A stretch of DNA of 64,000 bases from Ryuthela nishihirai (GCA_038380435.1 JAWZYU010000124.1:706001-770000), one strand, 5' to 3'. Counted from the first letter of the stretch, positions 1-10,024 are shown. Translations and numbers: made by a program. Notes: generated by a model from the letters alone, not told the origin.

Positions 1-104
1 ATGGGAACTAATTTTTATTCACCTATCCCCATTTTTTTCCCTTGCTCCACCGAGTGGTACATATGTATATGTATATATTTTTTTTTATTTCATTTTTTCC
101 AGCG

Positions 105-112
105 TGACGTCA
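105..112 (-). promoter_or_regulatory. CRE palindrome TGACGTCA upstream of an off-window gene copy
   Basis: A perfect TGACGTCA, the consensus CREB/ATF site. The equivalent site in the next units lies about 490 bp upstream of the transporter ATG on the minus strand, so this one should serve a copy left of position 1. A TATA-like AT run (about 60-90) lies on its gene-proximal side. Function as a promoter is inferred. Confidence 0.45.
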
Positions 113-1557
113 CCTGCAAACGAGACAGTGCTATACATGCGAGAAGAATATGGGGCAAGTAGAGTATACAAAAGTTTATTAAAGTTTATAAGATAATGAT
201 AGGAAATTTTAAAGTAATTTTCCTAATAAAATAAACAACCAGTACCAAATGTTTCTAAAATAATTCAATACCAGATGTTTACCGATCGTCAAACTACTCA
301 CGTGTTGACAATTCGATTTCGTTACCATCGTTGAAAGGTTCATAATAGACTTTTTTTCTTGAAATTTCCGTCATATCTATCTATTCTACCAACGCATGGA
401 ACTCTAGAAGAGTTTATCAAATGTTGTTTTTGATCTAAATTGGGACTGATTTTGCTGTAGGAATCGTTTCGTCTGGCATAAACGTTAGAAAGGATCCAAA
501 TTAATATATTTTTGCCTTAACGAATAATGGAGAAAAAAATGTCGTTTATTTAAATAAAATATCTCAGCTATTAATGCCTAAATGAAACGGAAAATTTTCT
601 TCTTATTAAATTCTTTCATTCGCTACAGTAAATAAGCCATTCTAGAGTAAATAAGCTATTATATTAAGCTTATTTTGCTAGAGTAAATAAGCTTTCATTT
701 GCTAGAGTAATTTCTAACCGCTTGGGTGAAGTTACCTTTACGTTTTGCCCTGCTATGCTTGTTTGGGAAAAGCTTTTCTGAATATCCTTTAATTACTCTA
801 TATGATTTCGCAAACGTATATCAGTTTATAAGGGGAGATCGTATTTTGAAGTTTTCCGATTTCTTGGTATATATAGTGTGAGGTAATTCTGTCGGAATAA
901 TTTTTCACTGCATAAGAAACTAACGGCTACTCACCACACTTCCCTTAATTGTCCGGATGATTTTAGAGAGGTATAAAAGTGTAAAACTGAAAAATGAATC
1001 TAACACGGAAAAATCTAAATCTGACAACAAAGGACAACCTATATATGACGTAGCAACGGTCTGCCCTACGCAACAGTACTCTCTGAAGGCTTTCATATCG
1101 TATATTATTTTCGCTGCGCAACAATTGGAATTCGAAAAAAACAATTGTTGTTCCTCAATTGTTATCGGTTGGCTTCGAAAAACGATGCTATGGATTCGTG
1201 GTTGTTTTACTCGGCCTTTGATCAAACGGAGACTTCCATTCCCTTTCCTTCCTGTCGACGGAGAATTTCAGAGCAAGTGTGTTATGCGATCCCTTTTTTT
1301 TTTGTCACACTATCGTTTTATTTCTTTTAGTTCTTCTGTAGGAGAGGGTCTATGGGTTGTGCGATCCATTTAGAGGTTCGATCGTGCCCATACCTCTGCT
1401 TTCCACAGACGTGAGCTATATGCTGTTTCTCCTAGAGTAGAGTGATTCACTGGATTTTTTTTTTTTTAAAGGTTTTCTAGGTTTTTCTTAGGAATTGGCG
1501 TTATTCTTGGGATTTTATTTGCTCACTTGTTCCTACCGCTTGGGTCGTGTCGGTCTT
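113..1557. other. AT-rich unit spacer, no gene recognised
   Basis: AT-rich sequence between the CRE and the dispersed-repeat module. It holds several imperfect copies of AGAGTAAATAAGC (616-710) and overlapping weak open frames at 920-1373 on both strands. Those frames differ between units through homopolymer indels and non-conservative changes, so I do not call them genes. The same spacer is present in every unit. Confidence 0.6.
616..710. repeat. Short tandem repeat of AGAGTAAATAAGC
   Basis: Four imperfect copies of a motif around GCTAGAGTAAATAAGC spaced about 20-35 bp, present in every unit. In unit 4 the piggyBac-like insertion landed in the TTAA within this cluster. Confidence 0.6.
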
Positions 1558-1885
1558 TCTTACTTCTGAGCAGCACTTTTTTTGCACACAATGGGCTAAA
1601 GGTCCAGGTCCCATAGACCACGAAGGCTCAGAGGAGGTTGGGGGGTACCCACTGGATCACCCAGTGGGGGGACAAGATGGTAGACTCAAGGCCATCCAGC
1701 GTGTTCATTAACGTGCACAGGATATGGCCCTCCCGCACACGGAGCCACGGCCTAATGTCCCATCCGACGGACGGCGGTCATTCCAATACCATCGGTGTCC
1801 TCTACTGACCGCGGGTAGGGCGGAGATTAATGTAAACGCAGGAAGAGACTTATGGGTGGAGGGTCACCAGCGTGTGAATTTACTT
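1558..1885 (+). repeat. Dispersed-repeat module (SINE/MITE-like, unclassified)
   Basis: A block starting near the motif TTTTTTTGCACACAATGG and running through CCCATCCGACGGACGG. Related copies lie inside the insertion at 20195-20475 (same strand), 23740-24010 (opposite strand) and, degenerate, 16738-16825. It is therefore an interspersed element captured in the macrosatellite unit. A small stem (1648-1655 with 1661-1668) lies inside. No Pol III boxes, coding potential or clear target duplications were seen, so its class is open. Confidence 0.6.
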
Positions 1886-1974
1886 TTTAAGTGTTCTGAC
1901 CTCCTCCTCCAACCCTTCGAACAAAATAACAGGGAGGTGTTTTGTGAATTGGGTTTCGATGCCGTGTGAAAATA

Positions 1975-2725
1975 ATTTAATGTTTGGTGTATTCCCCCGC
2001 TCTAAGGGGAAGTGGTTATGTGGTTAGGGTGTAGGTGTCGCGTGAAATTTTTTCGGTGTACTCTCCCCCCTAACAGGAAGGGGTTATGTGGCTTGGTTTT
2101 AGGTAGCGTGTGAAATTTTTTCGGTGTACTCTCCCCCCTAAGAGGAAGGGGTTATGTGGCTTGGTTTTAGGTAGCGTGTGAAAATTTTTTTGTGTATTCC
2201 CCCCCTCTAAGAGGAAGGGGTTATGTTGGTTGGGTGTAGGTATCGTGTGAAATTTTTTCGGTGAACTCTCCCCCCCCCCTAACAGGAAGGGGTCATGTGG
2301 GTTGGTTGTAGGTAGCGTGTGAAAATTTTCTGGTGTATTCCCACCGTCCAATAGGAAGGGGTTATTTGGGTTGGGTGTAGGTATCGTGTGAAAATTTTTC
2401 GGTGTACTCTCCCCCCCCCCATAAGAGGAAGGGGTTATGTTGGTTGGTTGTAGGTAGCGTGTGAAATTTTTTTGGTGTATTCCCACCGTCCAATAGGAAG
2501 GGGTTATGTGGATTAGGTGTAGGTATCGTGTGAAATTTTTTCGGTGTACTCTCCCCCCCCCCCTCCATAAGAGGAAGGGGTTATGTGGGTTGGTTGTAGG
2601 TAGCGTGTGAAAATTTTTTGGTGTATTCCCACCGTCCAATAGGAAGGGGTTGTGTGGGTGGGATGTAGGTATCGTGTGAAATTTTTTCGGTCCTCCTCTA
2701 AGAGGAAGGGGTTATGTGGGTTGGG
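1975..2725. repeat. C-run minisatellite, unit 1
   Basis: About eleven tandem copies of a ~68-72 bp monomer in two alternating types, with TAGGTAGCGTGTGAAA or TAGGTATCGTGTGAAA, each ending in a C-rich stretch followed by AGGAAGGGGTTATG. C-runs reach about ten or more bases and vary between copies. Long open frames here are by-products of the repeat and shift between units. Confidence 0.9.
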
Positions 2726-3205
2726 TGTCAAGGACCTGTGAATTATTTTTTTTTTCTTTTGTACCTTATTATGAAGTGTCGGGTGACTCTCAACTTCCCT
2801 TCACACTTTATCCAGGCTTAGGACTGGCAGCGCATTGCGCTGGCGTGTTTAAAAGTTGTCTGTCTCTCTGGTGGACTTGGTATCATAGCACAATGTGCAG
2901 AGTTTTAACAACGACATAGAAAAAAGAATACAGTGCACAGCAAAAGTGACATACAAACAATACAAACATACAGGAAACAGCGAGAGTGTCTTCTCTTTGC
3001 TTTTAAGAAATTTTTTATATATTTTTTTTTTATTTTTGAACATTTAAATATTTTTTTTTTATTTTTGAACATTTAAATATTTTTTTTTTGGTTTTTTGAT
3101 TTTCACTTAATTCTTTTTTCAGTTTTTCCTGTTTAGGATGCCAAACCCTTCCCGGACATGGCGGTCAGTCCCGGAAGGGGAGGCCGCTTCCCGATAGCTG
3201 CGACA
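2726..3205. other. 3' flank of transporter copy 1
   Basis: Sequence downstream of the gene on its coding strand. It holds the AATAAA signals and an AT-rich repeat (3026-3086) with GAACATTTAAATA twice. The repeat is present once in units 2, 3 and 6 and three times in unit 5, a small VNTR. No gene seen. Confidence 0.6.
3029..3063 (-). terminator. Poly(A) signals of transporter copy 1
   Basis: Two AATAAA hexamers on the minus strand at 3058-3063 and 3029-3034, about 143 and 172 bp after the stop codon. A single equivalent is found in copies 2, 3 and 5. Use of the signal is inferred. Confidence 0.5.
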
Positions 3206-4597
3206 TCACACTGCGGTGGTGAAGACGTCGAGCCGTTCCTTGAGCGACGCTGCCGCCCGACCCCTCCTCTGGATCAAGACAGCAGAGACGTGCAAGGCGA
3301 CGCCGAAGGCCGTGGCCACACACATCTTCGATCCCATGAAGAGCAGGACTGCGCGGTCGCCACCGGTGGACCGGAGCAGTCCTGCCACGGGAGGGTAGAT
3401 GAGGTTGGCCACTCCCTGGAAGAGCCGCACCAGGGTGAAGGTGCCGTTCATGTTGTCGACTCCGTGATTCGAGCTAAGCAGGAGGGGGATCAGGATGGTC
3501 CACACTCCGGTTCCCACTCCTGCGGCGACGGAGGCAACAACAAGCTGCCAGTACTCGCGGCAGAAAGGCAGTGAGATGACGGCTGCAGCCGAGACGGAGA
3601 CGGCCGCGATGTATTCGGCCGTCCTCGGCAGGGGAGAGCGGCTGGCGAGAAGACCATACGAGAGGCGCACGACCAGGTCGCCGGCAGCAGAGTAGGCGAG
3701 AAGCAGCATGGCACTGCTCTTCTCGATCCCCAGCGACTTGGCGTGCTGGGGAATGTAGTGCAGGAAGTGAGGGTTGCCCATACCCATCGCGAAGATGGAA
3801 GCGCTCGTGAGGAGGAACAGGCCGTCCGTGAGGAAACGGAGGGACAACCTCTCGGCGACCACCTTCGCGCAGGATCTGGGTGCCAGCTCTCCAGCTTCCG
3901 CGGGGGTCACGACGACGGCATCGTTGCTGCCGCCGGCGGGCACCTCGCGGAAGCGGCTCTCGGGCCGAACGAAGAGCAGGCCGCAGACTGCGATGAGCGT
4001 GAAGCAGCCGGCCAGCACGAGGAACGTGTAGTGCAGGCCGACCGCCAGCAGCAGCTCGTTGATCGCAGTGGGTAGGGCCATGGCCCCGAAGCAGCCTCCC
4101 GACAGGGCGACGGCCATCGCTGCCGGCCTCCGTGTCGTGAAGTACTTTCCAGTGCACACTATGCCGGTGGTGATGGCAAAGGATGCACCGACCCCCATGA
4201 GGCCTCCAATGGTACCTATGAGGAAGGAACCGGAGGTGGCCAGGTAGCTGAGGGCAAGGCCAGCGCTGCACAGCAATCCGCCCAGACACACGAGCGGCCT
4301 GTATCCGAAGGTAGACATGAGGATCCCTGTCACCGGTGAGAAGACCAGCGATAGGGTTCCTAGCAGCCCCGGGATCCAGGCCGCCTGGGACGGAGATGTA
4401 TCAGGATACTCCAGGAAGATCGCCACCTTCAGAGCGCTGAAGGACTTGACGAATCCTGAAAGGAGAAAGGTTATGAGAAAGCAGCCACCAGCGACGGCCC
4501 ACCCGTATCCTCCATCGGGTGGAACCATCTTGGTGGCTGTGGTGGCGTTGGCACGCTCTTCCTCTACTCCCTTCGTCGCTGCAACTGGAACGGACAT
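3206..4597 (-). CDS. Monocarboxylate transporter-like MFS protein (SLC16 family), copy 1
   Basis: Single-exon coding sequence of 463 codons for a predicted 12-helix plasma-membrane transporter of the monocarboxylate transporter (SLC16) type. SLC16 members carry lactate, pyruvate or other small substrates; this one's substrate is unknown. Seen: the family signature DGGYGW at residues 28-33 entering TM1; Lys51, aligning with the TM1 lysine of MCT1; the TM5 signature YFTTRRPAAMAVALSGG at 152-168; a hydrophilic loop at about 211-258 between TM6 and TM7; and the TM8 Asp307-x3-Arg311 pair matching the essential pair of MCT1. Length is normal for the family. The start is supported by a good context (CCACCATG), by conservation in all copies and by a splice acceptor 21 nt upstream. 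Coding DNA is much GC-richer than its flanks. It differs from copy 2 at only two residues (Tyr64, Phe255). Confidence 0.9.
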   Translation of the reverse strand: MSVPVAATKGVEEERANATTATKMVPPDGGYGWAVAGGCFLITFLLSGFVKSFSALKVAIFLEYPDTSPSQAAWIPGLLGTLSLVFSPVTGILMSTFGYRPLVCLGGLLCSAGLALSYLATSGSFLIGTIGGLMGVGASFAITTGIVCTGKYFTTRRPAAMAVALSGGCFGAMALPTAINELLLAVGLHYTFLVLAGCFTLIAVCGLLFVRPESRFREVPAGGSNDAVVVTPAEAGELAPRSCAKVVAERLSLRFLTDGLFLLTSASIFAMGMGNPHFLHYIPQHAKSLGIEKSSAMLLLAYSAAGDLVVRLSYGLLASRSPLPRTAEYIAAVSVSAAAVISLPFCREYWQLVVASVAAGVGTGVWTILIPLLLSSNHGVDNMNGTFTLVRLFQGVANLIYPPVAGLLRSTGGDRAVLLFMGSKMCVATAFGVALHVSAVLIQRRGRAAASLKERLDVFTTAV

Positions 4598-4618
4598 GGT
4601 GGAATCCGGCTCAGGTCA

Positions 4619-4923
4619 CTGCAAAAGAAGGAGAAAAAAAATTAATAATTAGAATTGGTAGAGTTAATATAAATCAGTAGTGCGTCGACTAAAGACCACT
4701 ACAGACTATGCTGAAGAATACTGAACCAAAGAGTAAGCGAAAAGGTTACTATGAGGTAAAGTCGGGAGCTGGAAAACGCACGTCTGTAGCTGTCAGTGGT
4801 CGCAGAGCAAAGGGACGGGCGTTGCACTCAGTGGCACGAGTTGTAAAACCCGTTGGCGTCACAGGGAAAACCCAGGGGATTAGTAAAACCCGTTGGCGTC
4901 AGGGAGAAAACCCAGGGGTTTAC
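4619..4923 (-). other. Putative 305 bp 5'-UTR intron of transporter copy 1
   Basis: On the coding strand a polypyrimidine tract (TTTTTTTTCTCCTTCTTTTG) ends in CAG at 4619-4621, a strong acceptor leaving 21 nt of UTR before the ATG. The best donor is TAG|GTAAAC with GT at 4923-4922. The length is 305 bp in all five copies that retain the region. A tandem duplication of a 40 bp block lies within it (4844-4923). An alternative donor, CAG|GTGACG, overlaps the CRE further upstream. Confidence 0.6.
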
Positions 4924-4956
4924 CTACTACCGGTCGTACAGGGTTCGGGTTTCGCG

Positions 4957-4966
4957 CTGCCATCTA
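4957..4966 (-). promoter_or_regulatory. TAGATGGCAG motif, insulator/YY1-like core
   Basis: Reads TAGATGGCAG on the minus strand, matching the 3' core of CTCF-type sites, in the presumed 5'-UTR exon. It is conserved in the units. Motif match only; no functional claim. Confidence 0.2.
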
Positions 4967-5079
4967 TGTGCAAGCATGGGAACTAATTTTTATTCACCTA
5001 TCCCCATTTTTTTCCCTTGCTCCACCGAGTGGTACATATGTATATGTATATATTTTTTTTTATTTCATTTTTTCCAGCG

Positions 5080-5087
5080 TGACGTCA
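5080..5087 (-). promoter_or_regulatory. CRE palindrome upstream of transporter copy 1
   Basis: Perfect TGACGTCA about 485 bp upstream of the copy 1 ATG. On the gene-proximal side, after a short A-rich stretch, lies a TATA-like run at about 5041-5060. Together these make a plausible core promoter. The transcription start site is not determinable. Confidence 0.45.
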
Positions 5088-6532
5088 CCTGCAAACGAGA
5101 CAGTGCTATACATGCGAGAAGAATATGGGGCAAGTAGAGTATACAAAAGTTTATTAAAGTTTATAAGATAATGATAGGAAATTTTAAAGTAATTTTCCTA
5201 ATAAAATAAACAACCAGTACCAAATGTTTCTAAAATAATTCAATACCAGATGTTTACCGATCGTCAAACTACTCACGTGTTGACAATTCGATTTCGTTAC
5301 CATCGTTGAAAGGTTCATAATAGACTTTTTTTCTTGAAATTTCCGTCATATCTATCTATTCTACCAACGCATGGAACTCTAGAAGAGTTTATCAAATGTT
5401 GTTTTTGATCTAAATTGGGACTGATTTTGCTGTAGGAATCGTTTCGTCTGGCATAAACGTTAGAAAGGATCCAAATTAATATATTTTTGCCTTAACGAAT
5501 AATGGAGAAAAAAATGTCGTTTATTTAAATAAAATATCTCAGCTATTAATGCCTAAATGAAACGGAAAATTTTCTTCTTATTAAATTCTTTCATTCGCTA
5601 CAGTAAATAAGCCATTCTAGAGTAAATAAGCTATTATATTAAGCTTATTTTGCTAGAGTAAATAAGCTTTCATTTGCTAGAGTAATTTCTAACCGCTTGG
5701 GTGAAGTTACCTTTACGTTTTGCCCTGCTATGCTTGTTTGGGAAAAGCTTTTCTGAATATCCTTTAATTACTCTATATGATTTCGCAAACGTATATCAGT
5801 TTATAAGGGGAGATCGTATTTTGAAGTTTTCCGATTTCTTGGTATATATAGTGTGAGGTAATTCTGTCGGAATAATTTTTCACTGCGTAAGAAACTAACG
5901 GCTACTCACCACACTTCCCTTAATTGTCCGGATGATTTTAGAGAGGTATAAAAGTGTAAAACTGAAAAATGAATCTAACACGGAAAAATCTAAATCTGAC
6001 AACAAAGGACAACCTATATATGACGTAGCAACGGTCTGCCCTACGCAACAGTACTCTCTGAAGGCTTTCATATGGTATATTATTTTCGCTGCGCAACAAT
6101 TGGAATTCGAAAAAAACAATTGTTGTTCCTCAATTGTTATCGGTTGGCTTCGAAAAACGATGCTATGGATTCGTGGTTGTTTTACTCGGCCTTTGATCAA
6201 ACGGAGACTTCCATTCCCTTTCCTTCCTGTCGACGGAGAATTTCAGAGCAAGTGTGTTATGCGATCCCTTTTTTTTTTTGTCACACTATCGTTTTATTTC
6301 TTTTAGTTCTTCTGTAGGAGAGGGTCTATGGGTTGTGCGATCCATTTAGAGGTTCGATCGTGCCCATACCTCTGCTTTCCACAGACGTGAGCTATATGCT
6401 GTTTCTCCTAGAGTAGAGTGATTCACTGGATTTTTTTTTTTTTAAAGGTTTTCTAGGTTTTTCTTAGGAATTGGCGTTATTCTTGGGATTTTATTTGCTC
6501 ACTTGTTCCTACCGCTTGGGTCGTGTCGGTCT

Positions 6533-6860
6533 TTCTTACTTCTGAGCAGCACTTTTTTTGCACACAATGGGCTAAAGGTCCAGGTCCCATAGACCACGAA
6601 GGCTCAGAGGAGGTTGGGGGGTACCCACTGGATCACCCAGTGGGGGGACAAGATGGTAGACTCAAGGCCATCCAGCGTGTTCATTAACGTGCACAGGATA
6701 TGGCCCTCCCGCACACGGAGCCACGGCCTAATGTCCCATCCGACGGACGGCGGTCATTCCAATACCATCGGTGTCCTCTACTGACCGCGGGTAGGGCGGA
6801 GATTAATGTAAACGCAGGAAGAGACTTATGGGTGGAGGGTCACCAGCGTGTGAATTTACT
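6533..6860 (+). repeat. Dispersed-repeat module, unit 2
   Basis: Full-length version matching 1558-1885, including the 191 bp segment that units 3 and 5 lack. Confidence 0.6.
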
Positions 6861-6949
6861 TTTTAAGTGTTCTGACCTCCTCCTCCAACCCTTCGAACAA
6901 AATAACAGGGAGGTGTTTTGTGAATTGGGTTTCGATGCCGTGTGAAAAT

Positions 6950-7700
6950 AATTTAATGTTTGGTGTATTCCCCCGCTCTAAGGGGAAGTGGTTATGTGGT
7001 TAGGGTGTAGGTGTCGCGTGAAATTTTTTCGGTGTACTCTCCCCCCTAACAGGAAGGGGTTATGTGGCTTGGTTTTAGGTAGCGTGTGAAATTTTTTCGG
7101 TGTACTCTCCCCCCTAAGAGGAAGGGGTTATGTGGCTTGGTTTTAGGTAGCGTGTGAAAATTTTTTTGTGTATTCCCCCCCTCTAAGAGGAAGGGGTTAT
7201 GTTGGTTGGGTGTAGGTATCGTGTGAAATTTTTTCGGTGAACTCTCCCCCCCCCCTAACAGGAAGGGGTCATGTGGGTTGGTTGTAGGTAGCGTGTGAAA
7301 ATTTTCTGGTGTATTCCCACCGTCCAATAGGAAGGGGTTATTTGGGTTGGGTGTAGGTATCGTGTGAAAATTTTTCGGTGTACTCTCCCCCCCCCATAAG
7401 AGGAAGGGGTTATGTTGGTTGGTTGTAGGTAGCGTGTGAAATTTTTTTGGTGTATTCCCACCGTCCAATAGGAAGGGGTTATGTGGATTAGGTGTAGGTA
7501 TCGTGTGAAATTTTTTCGGTGTACTCTCCCCCCCCCCCTCCATAAGAGGAAGGGGTTATGTGGGTTGGTTGTAGGTAGCGTGTGAAATTTTTTTGGTGTA
7601 TTCCCACCGTCCAATAGGAAGGGGTTGTGTGGGTGGGATGTAGGTATCGTGTGAAATTTTTTCGGTCCTCCTCTAAGAGGAAGGGGTTATGTGGGTTGGG
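6950..7700. repeat. C-run minisatellite, unit 2
   Basis: Same monomers and order as in unit 1, differing mainly in C-run and T-run lengths. Confidence 0.9.
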
Positions 7701-8002
7701 TGTCAAGGACCTGTGAATTATTTTTTTTTTCTTTTGTACCTTATTATGAAGTGTCGGGTGACTCTCAACTTCCCTTCACACTTTATCCAGGCTTAGGACT
7801 GGCAGCGCATTGCGCTGGCGTGTTTAAAAGTTGTCTGTCTCTCTGGTGGACTTGGTATCATAGCACAATGTGCAGAGTTTTAACAACGACATAGAAAAAA
7901 GAATACAGTGCACAGCAAAAGTGACATACAAACAATACAAACATACAGGAAACAGCGAGAGTGTCTTCTCTTTGCTTTTAAGAAATTTTTTATATATTTT
8001 TT

Positions 8003-8008
8003 TTTATT
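8003..8008 (-). terminator. Poly(A) signal of transporter copy 2
   Basis: AATAAA on the minus strand about 143 bp beyond the stop codon, in the single copy of the AT-rich repeat. Confidence 0.5.
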
Positions 8009-8150
8009 TTTGAACATTTAAATATTTTTTTTTTGGTTTTTTGATTTTCACTTAATTCTTTTTTCAGTTTTTCCTGTTTAGGATGCCAAACCCTTCCCGG
8101 ACATGGCGGTCAGTCCCGGAAGGGGAGGCCGCTTCCCGATAGCTGCGACA

Positions 8151-9542
8151 TCACACTGCGGTGGTGAAGACGTCGAGCCGTTCCTTGAGCGACGCTGCCG
8201 CCCGACCCCTCCTCTGGATCAAGACAGCAGAGACGTGCAAGGCGACGCCGAAGGCCGTGGCCACACACATCTTCGATCCCATGAAGAGCAGGACTGCGCG
8301 GTCGCCACCGGTGGACCGGAGCAGTCCTGCCACGGGAGGGTAGATGAGGTTGGCCACTCCCTGGAAGAGCCGCACCAGGGTGAAGGTGCCGTTCATGTTG
8401 TCGACTCCGTGATTCGAGCTAAGCAGGAGGGGGATCAGGATGGTCCACACTCCGGTTCCCACTCCTGCGGCGACGGAGGCAACAACAAGCTGCCAGTACT
8501 CGCGGCAGAAAGGCAGTGAGATGACGGCTGCAGCCGAGACGGAGACGGCCGCGATGTATTCGGCCGTCCTCGGCAGGGGAGAGCGGCTGGCGAGAAGACC
8601 ATACGAGAGGCGCACGACCAGGTCGCCGGCAGCAGAGTAGGCGAGAAGCAGCATGGCACTGCTCTTCTCGATCCCCAGCGACTTGGCGTGCTGGGGAATG
8701 TAGTGCAGGAAGTGAGGGTTGCCCATACCCATCGCGAAGATGGAAGCGCTCGTGAGGAGGAACAGGCCGTCCGTGAGGATACGGAGGGACAACCTCTCGG
8801 CGACCACCTTCGCGCAGGATCTGGGTGCCAGCTCTCCAGCTTCCGCGGGGGTCACGACGACGGCATCGTTGCTGCCGCCGGCGGGCACCTCGCGGAAGCG
8901 GCTCTCGGGCCGAACGAAGAGCAGGCCGCAGACTGCGATGAGCGTGAAGCAGCCGGCCAGCACGAGGAACGTGTAGTGCAGGCCGACCGCCAGCAGCAGC
9001 TCGTTGATCGCAGTGGGTAGGGCCATGGCCCCGAAGCAGCCTCCCGACAGGGCGACGGCCATCGCTGCCGGCCTCCGTGTCGTGAAGTACTTTCCAGTGC
9101 ACACTATGCCGGTGGTGATGGCAAAGGATGCACCGACCCCCATGAGGCCTCCAATGGTACCTATGAGGAAGGAACCGGAGGTGGCCAGGTAGCTGAGGGC
9201 AAGGCCAGCGCTGCACAGCAATCCGCCCAGACACACGAGCGGCCTGTATCCGAAGGTAGACATGAGGATCCCTGTCACCGGTGAGAAGACCAGCGATAGG
9301 GTTCCTAGCAGCCCCGGGATCCAGGCCGCCTGGGACGGAGATGTATCAGGAAACTCCAGGAAGATCGCCACCTTCAGAGCGCTGAAGGACTTGACGAATC
9401 CTGAAAGGAGAAAGGTTATGAGAAAGCAGCCACCAGCGACGGCCCACCCGTATCCTCCATCGGGTGGAACCATCTTGGTGGCTGTGGTGGCGTTGGCACG
9501 CTCTTCCTCTACTCCCTTCGTCGCTGCAACTGGAACGGACAT
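8151..9542 (-). CDS. Monocarboxylate transporter-like MFS protein (SLC16 family), copy 2
   Basis: 463 codons, identical to copy 1 except Phe64 (Tyr in copy 1) and Ile255 (Phe in copy 1). All landmarks are kept: DGGYGW 28-33, Lys51, the TM5 RR motif near 156-157, Asp307 and Arg311, with 12 hydrophobic segments. The start is fixed by CCACCATG and the splice acceptor at 9564-9565. Phe64 is the state in copies 3, 4 and 5, so Tyr64 of copy 1 is the newer change. Conversely Ile255 is unique to this copy. The near identity to copy 1, extending through the non-coding flanks, means a very recent duplication, gene conversion or an assembly duplicate. Confidence 0.9.
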   Translation of the reverse strand: MSVPVAATKGVEEERANATTATKMVPPDGGYGWAVAGGCFLITFLLSGFVKSFSALKVAIFLEFPDTSPSQAAWIPGLLGTLSLVFSPVTGILMSTFGYRPLVCLGGLLCSAGLALSYLATSGSFLIGTIGGLMGVGASFAITTGIVCTGKYFTTRRPAAMAVALSGGCFGAMALPTAINELLLAVGLHYTFLVLAGCFTLIAVCGLLFVRPESRFREVPAGGSNDAVVVTPAEAGELAPRSCAKVVAERLSLRILTDGLFLLTSASIFAMGMGNPHFLHYIPQHAKSLGIEKSSAMLLLAYSAAGDLVVRLSYGLLASRSPLPRTAEYIAAVSVSAAAVISLPFCREYWQLVVASVAAGVGTGVWTILIPLLLSSNHGVDNMNGTFTLVRLFQGVANLIYPPVAGLLRSTGGDRAVLLFMGSKMCVATAFGVALHVSAVLIQRRGRAAASLKERLDVFTTAV

Positions 9543-9563
9543 GGTGGAATCCGGCTCAGGTCA

Positions 9564-9868
9564 CTGCAAAAGAAGGAGAAAAAAAATTAATAATTAGAAT
9601 TGGTAGAGCTAATATAAATCAGTAGTGCGTCGACTAAAGACCACTACAGACTATGCTGAAGAATACTGAACCAAAGAGTAAGCGAAAAGGTTACTATGAG
9701 GTAAAGTCGGGAGCTGGAAAACGCACGTCTGTAGCTGTCAGTGGTCGCAGAGCAAAGGGACGTGCGTTGCACTCAGTGGCACGAGTTGTAAAACCCGTTT
9801 GCGTCAAGGGGAAAACCCAGGGGATTTGTAAAACCCGTTGGCGTCAGGGAGAAAACCCAGGGGTTTAC
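9564..9868 (-). other. Putative 305 bp 5'-UTR intron of transporter copy 2
   Basis: Same pyrimidine tract and CAG acceptor and same TAG|GTAAAC donor as copy 1, with identical length. Confidence 0.6.
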
Positions 9869-10024
9869 CTACTACCGGTCGTACAAGGTTCGGGTTTCGC
9901 GCTGCCATCTATGTGCAAGCATGGGAACTAATTTTTCTTCACCTATCCCCATTTTTTTCCATTGCTCCACCGAGTGGTACATATGTATATGTGTATATTT
10001 TTTTTTATTTCATTTTTTCCAGTG

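Larger units (their letters stand above)
1..4975. repeat. Macrosatellite unit 1
   Basis: Complete unit. Layout: promoter-like sequence with a CRE (105-112) for a gene copy that would lie left of the window; AT-rich spacer to ~1557; dispersed-repeat module 1558-1885; minisatellite 1975-2725; 3' flank with AATAAA signals; gene copy 1 (3206-4597); 5'-UTR intron 4619-4923. It carries two copies of a ~28 bp AT-rich repeat at 3026-3086, where unit 2 has one; this accounts for the 30 bp length difference. Confidence 0.9.
4976..9920. repeat. Macrosatellite unit 2
   Basis: Complete unit, nearly identical to unit 1. Dispersed module 6533-6860, minisatellite 6950-7700, AATAAA at 8003-8008, gene copy 2 at 8151-9542, 5'-UTR intron 9564-9868. 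The spacer 5088-6532 and 3' flank 7701-8150 hold nothing beyond what is described for unit 1. Confidence 0.9.

Noticed and set aside
920..1373. Overlapping open frames on both strands of the spacer, seen in five units
   Set aside because: Recent duplication alone keeps them open. The plus-strand frame ends differently in units through T-run indels and changes are not synonymous-biased by eye. No domain recognised.
2070..2731. Repetitive proline/histidine-rich open frames in the minisatellite (up to 189 codons)
   Set aside because: The frame changes between units because C-runs differ in length, so no protein is conserved.
3158..4289. Long plus-strand and alternative minus-strand frames over the transporter gene
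   Set aside because: GC-rich coding DNA leaves other frames open. These translations lack family motifs or hydrophobic helices.
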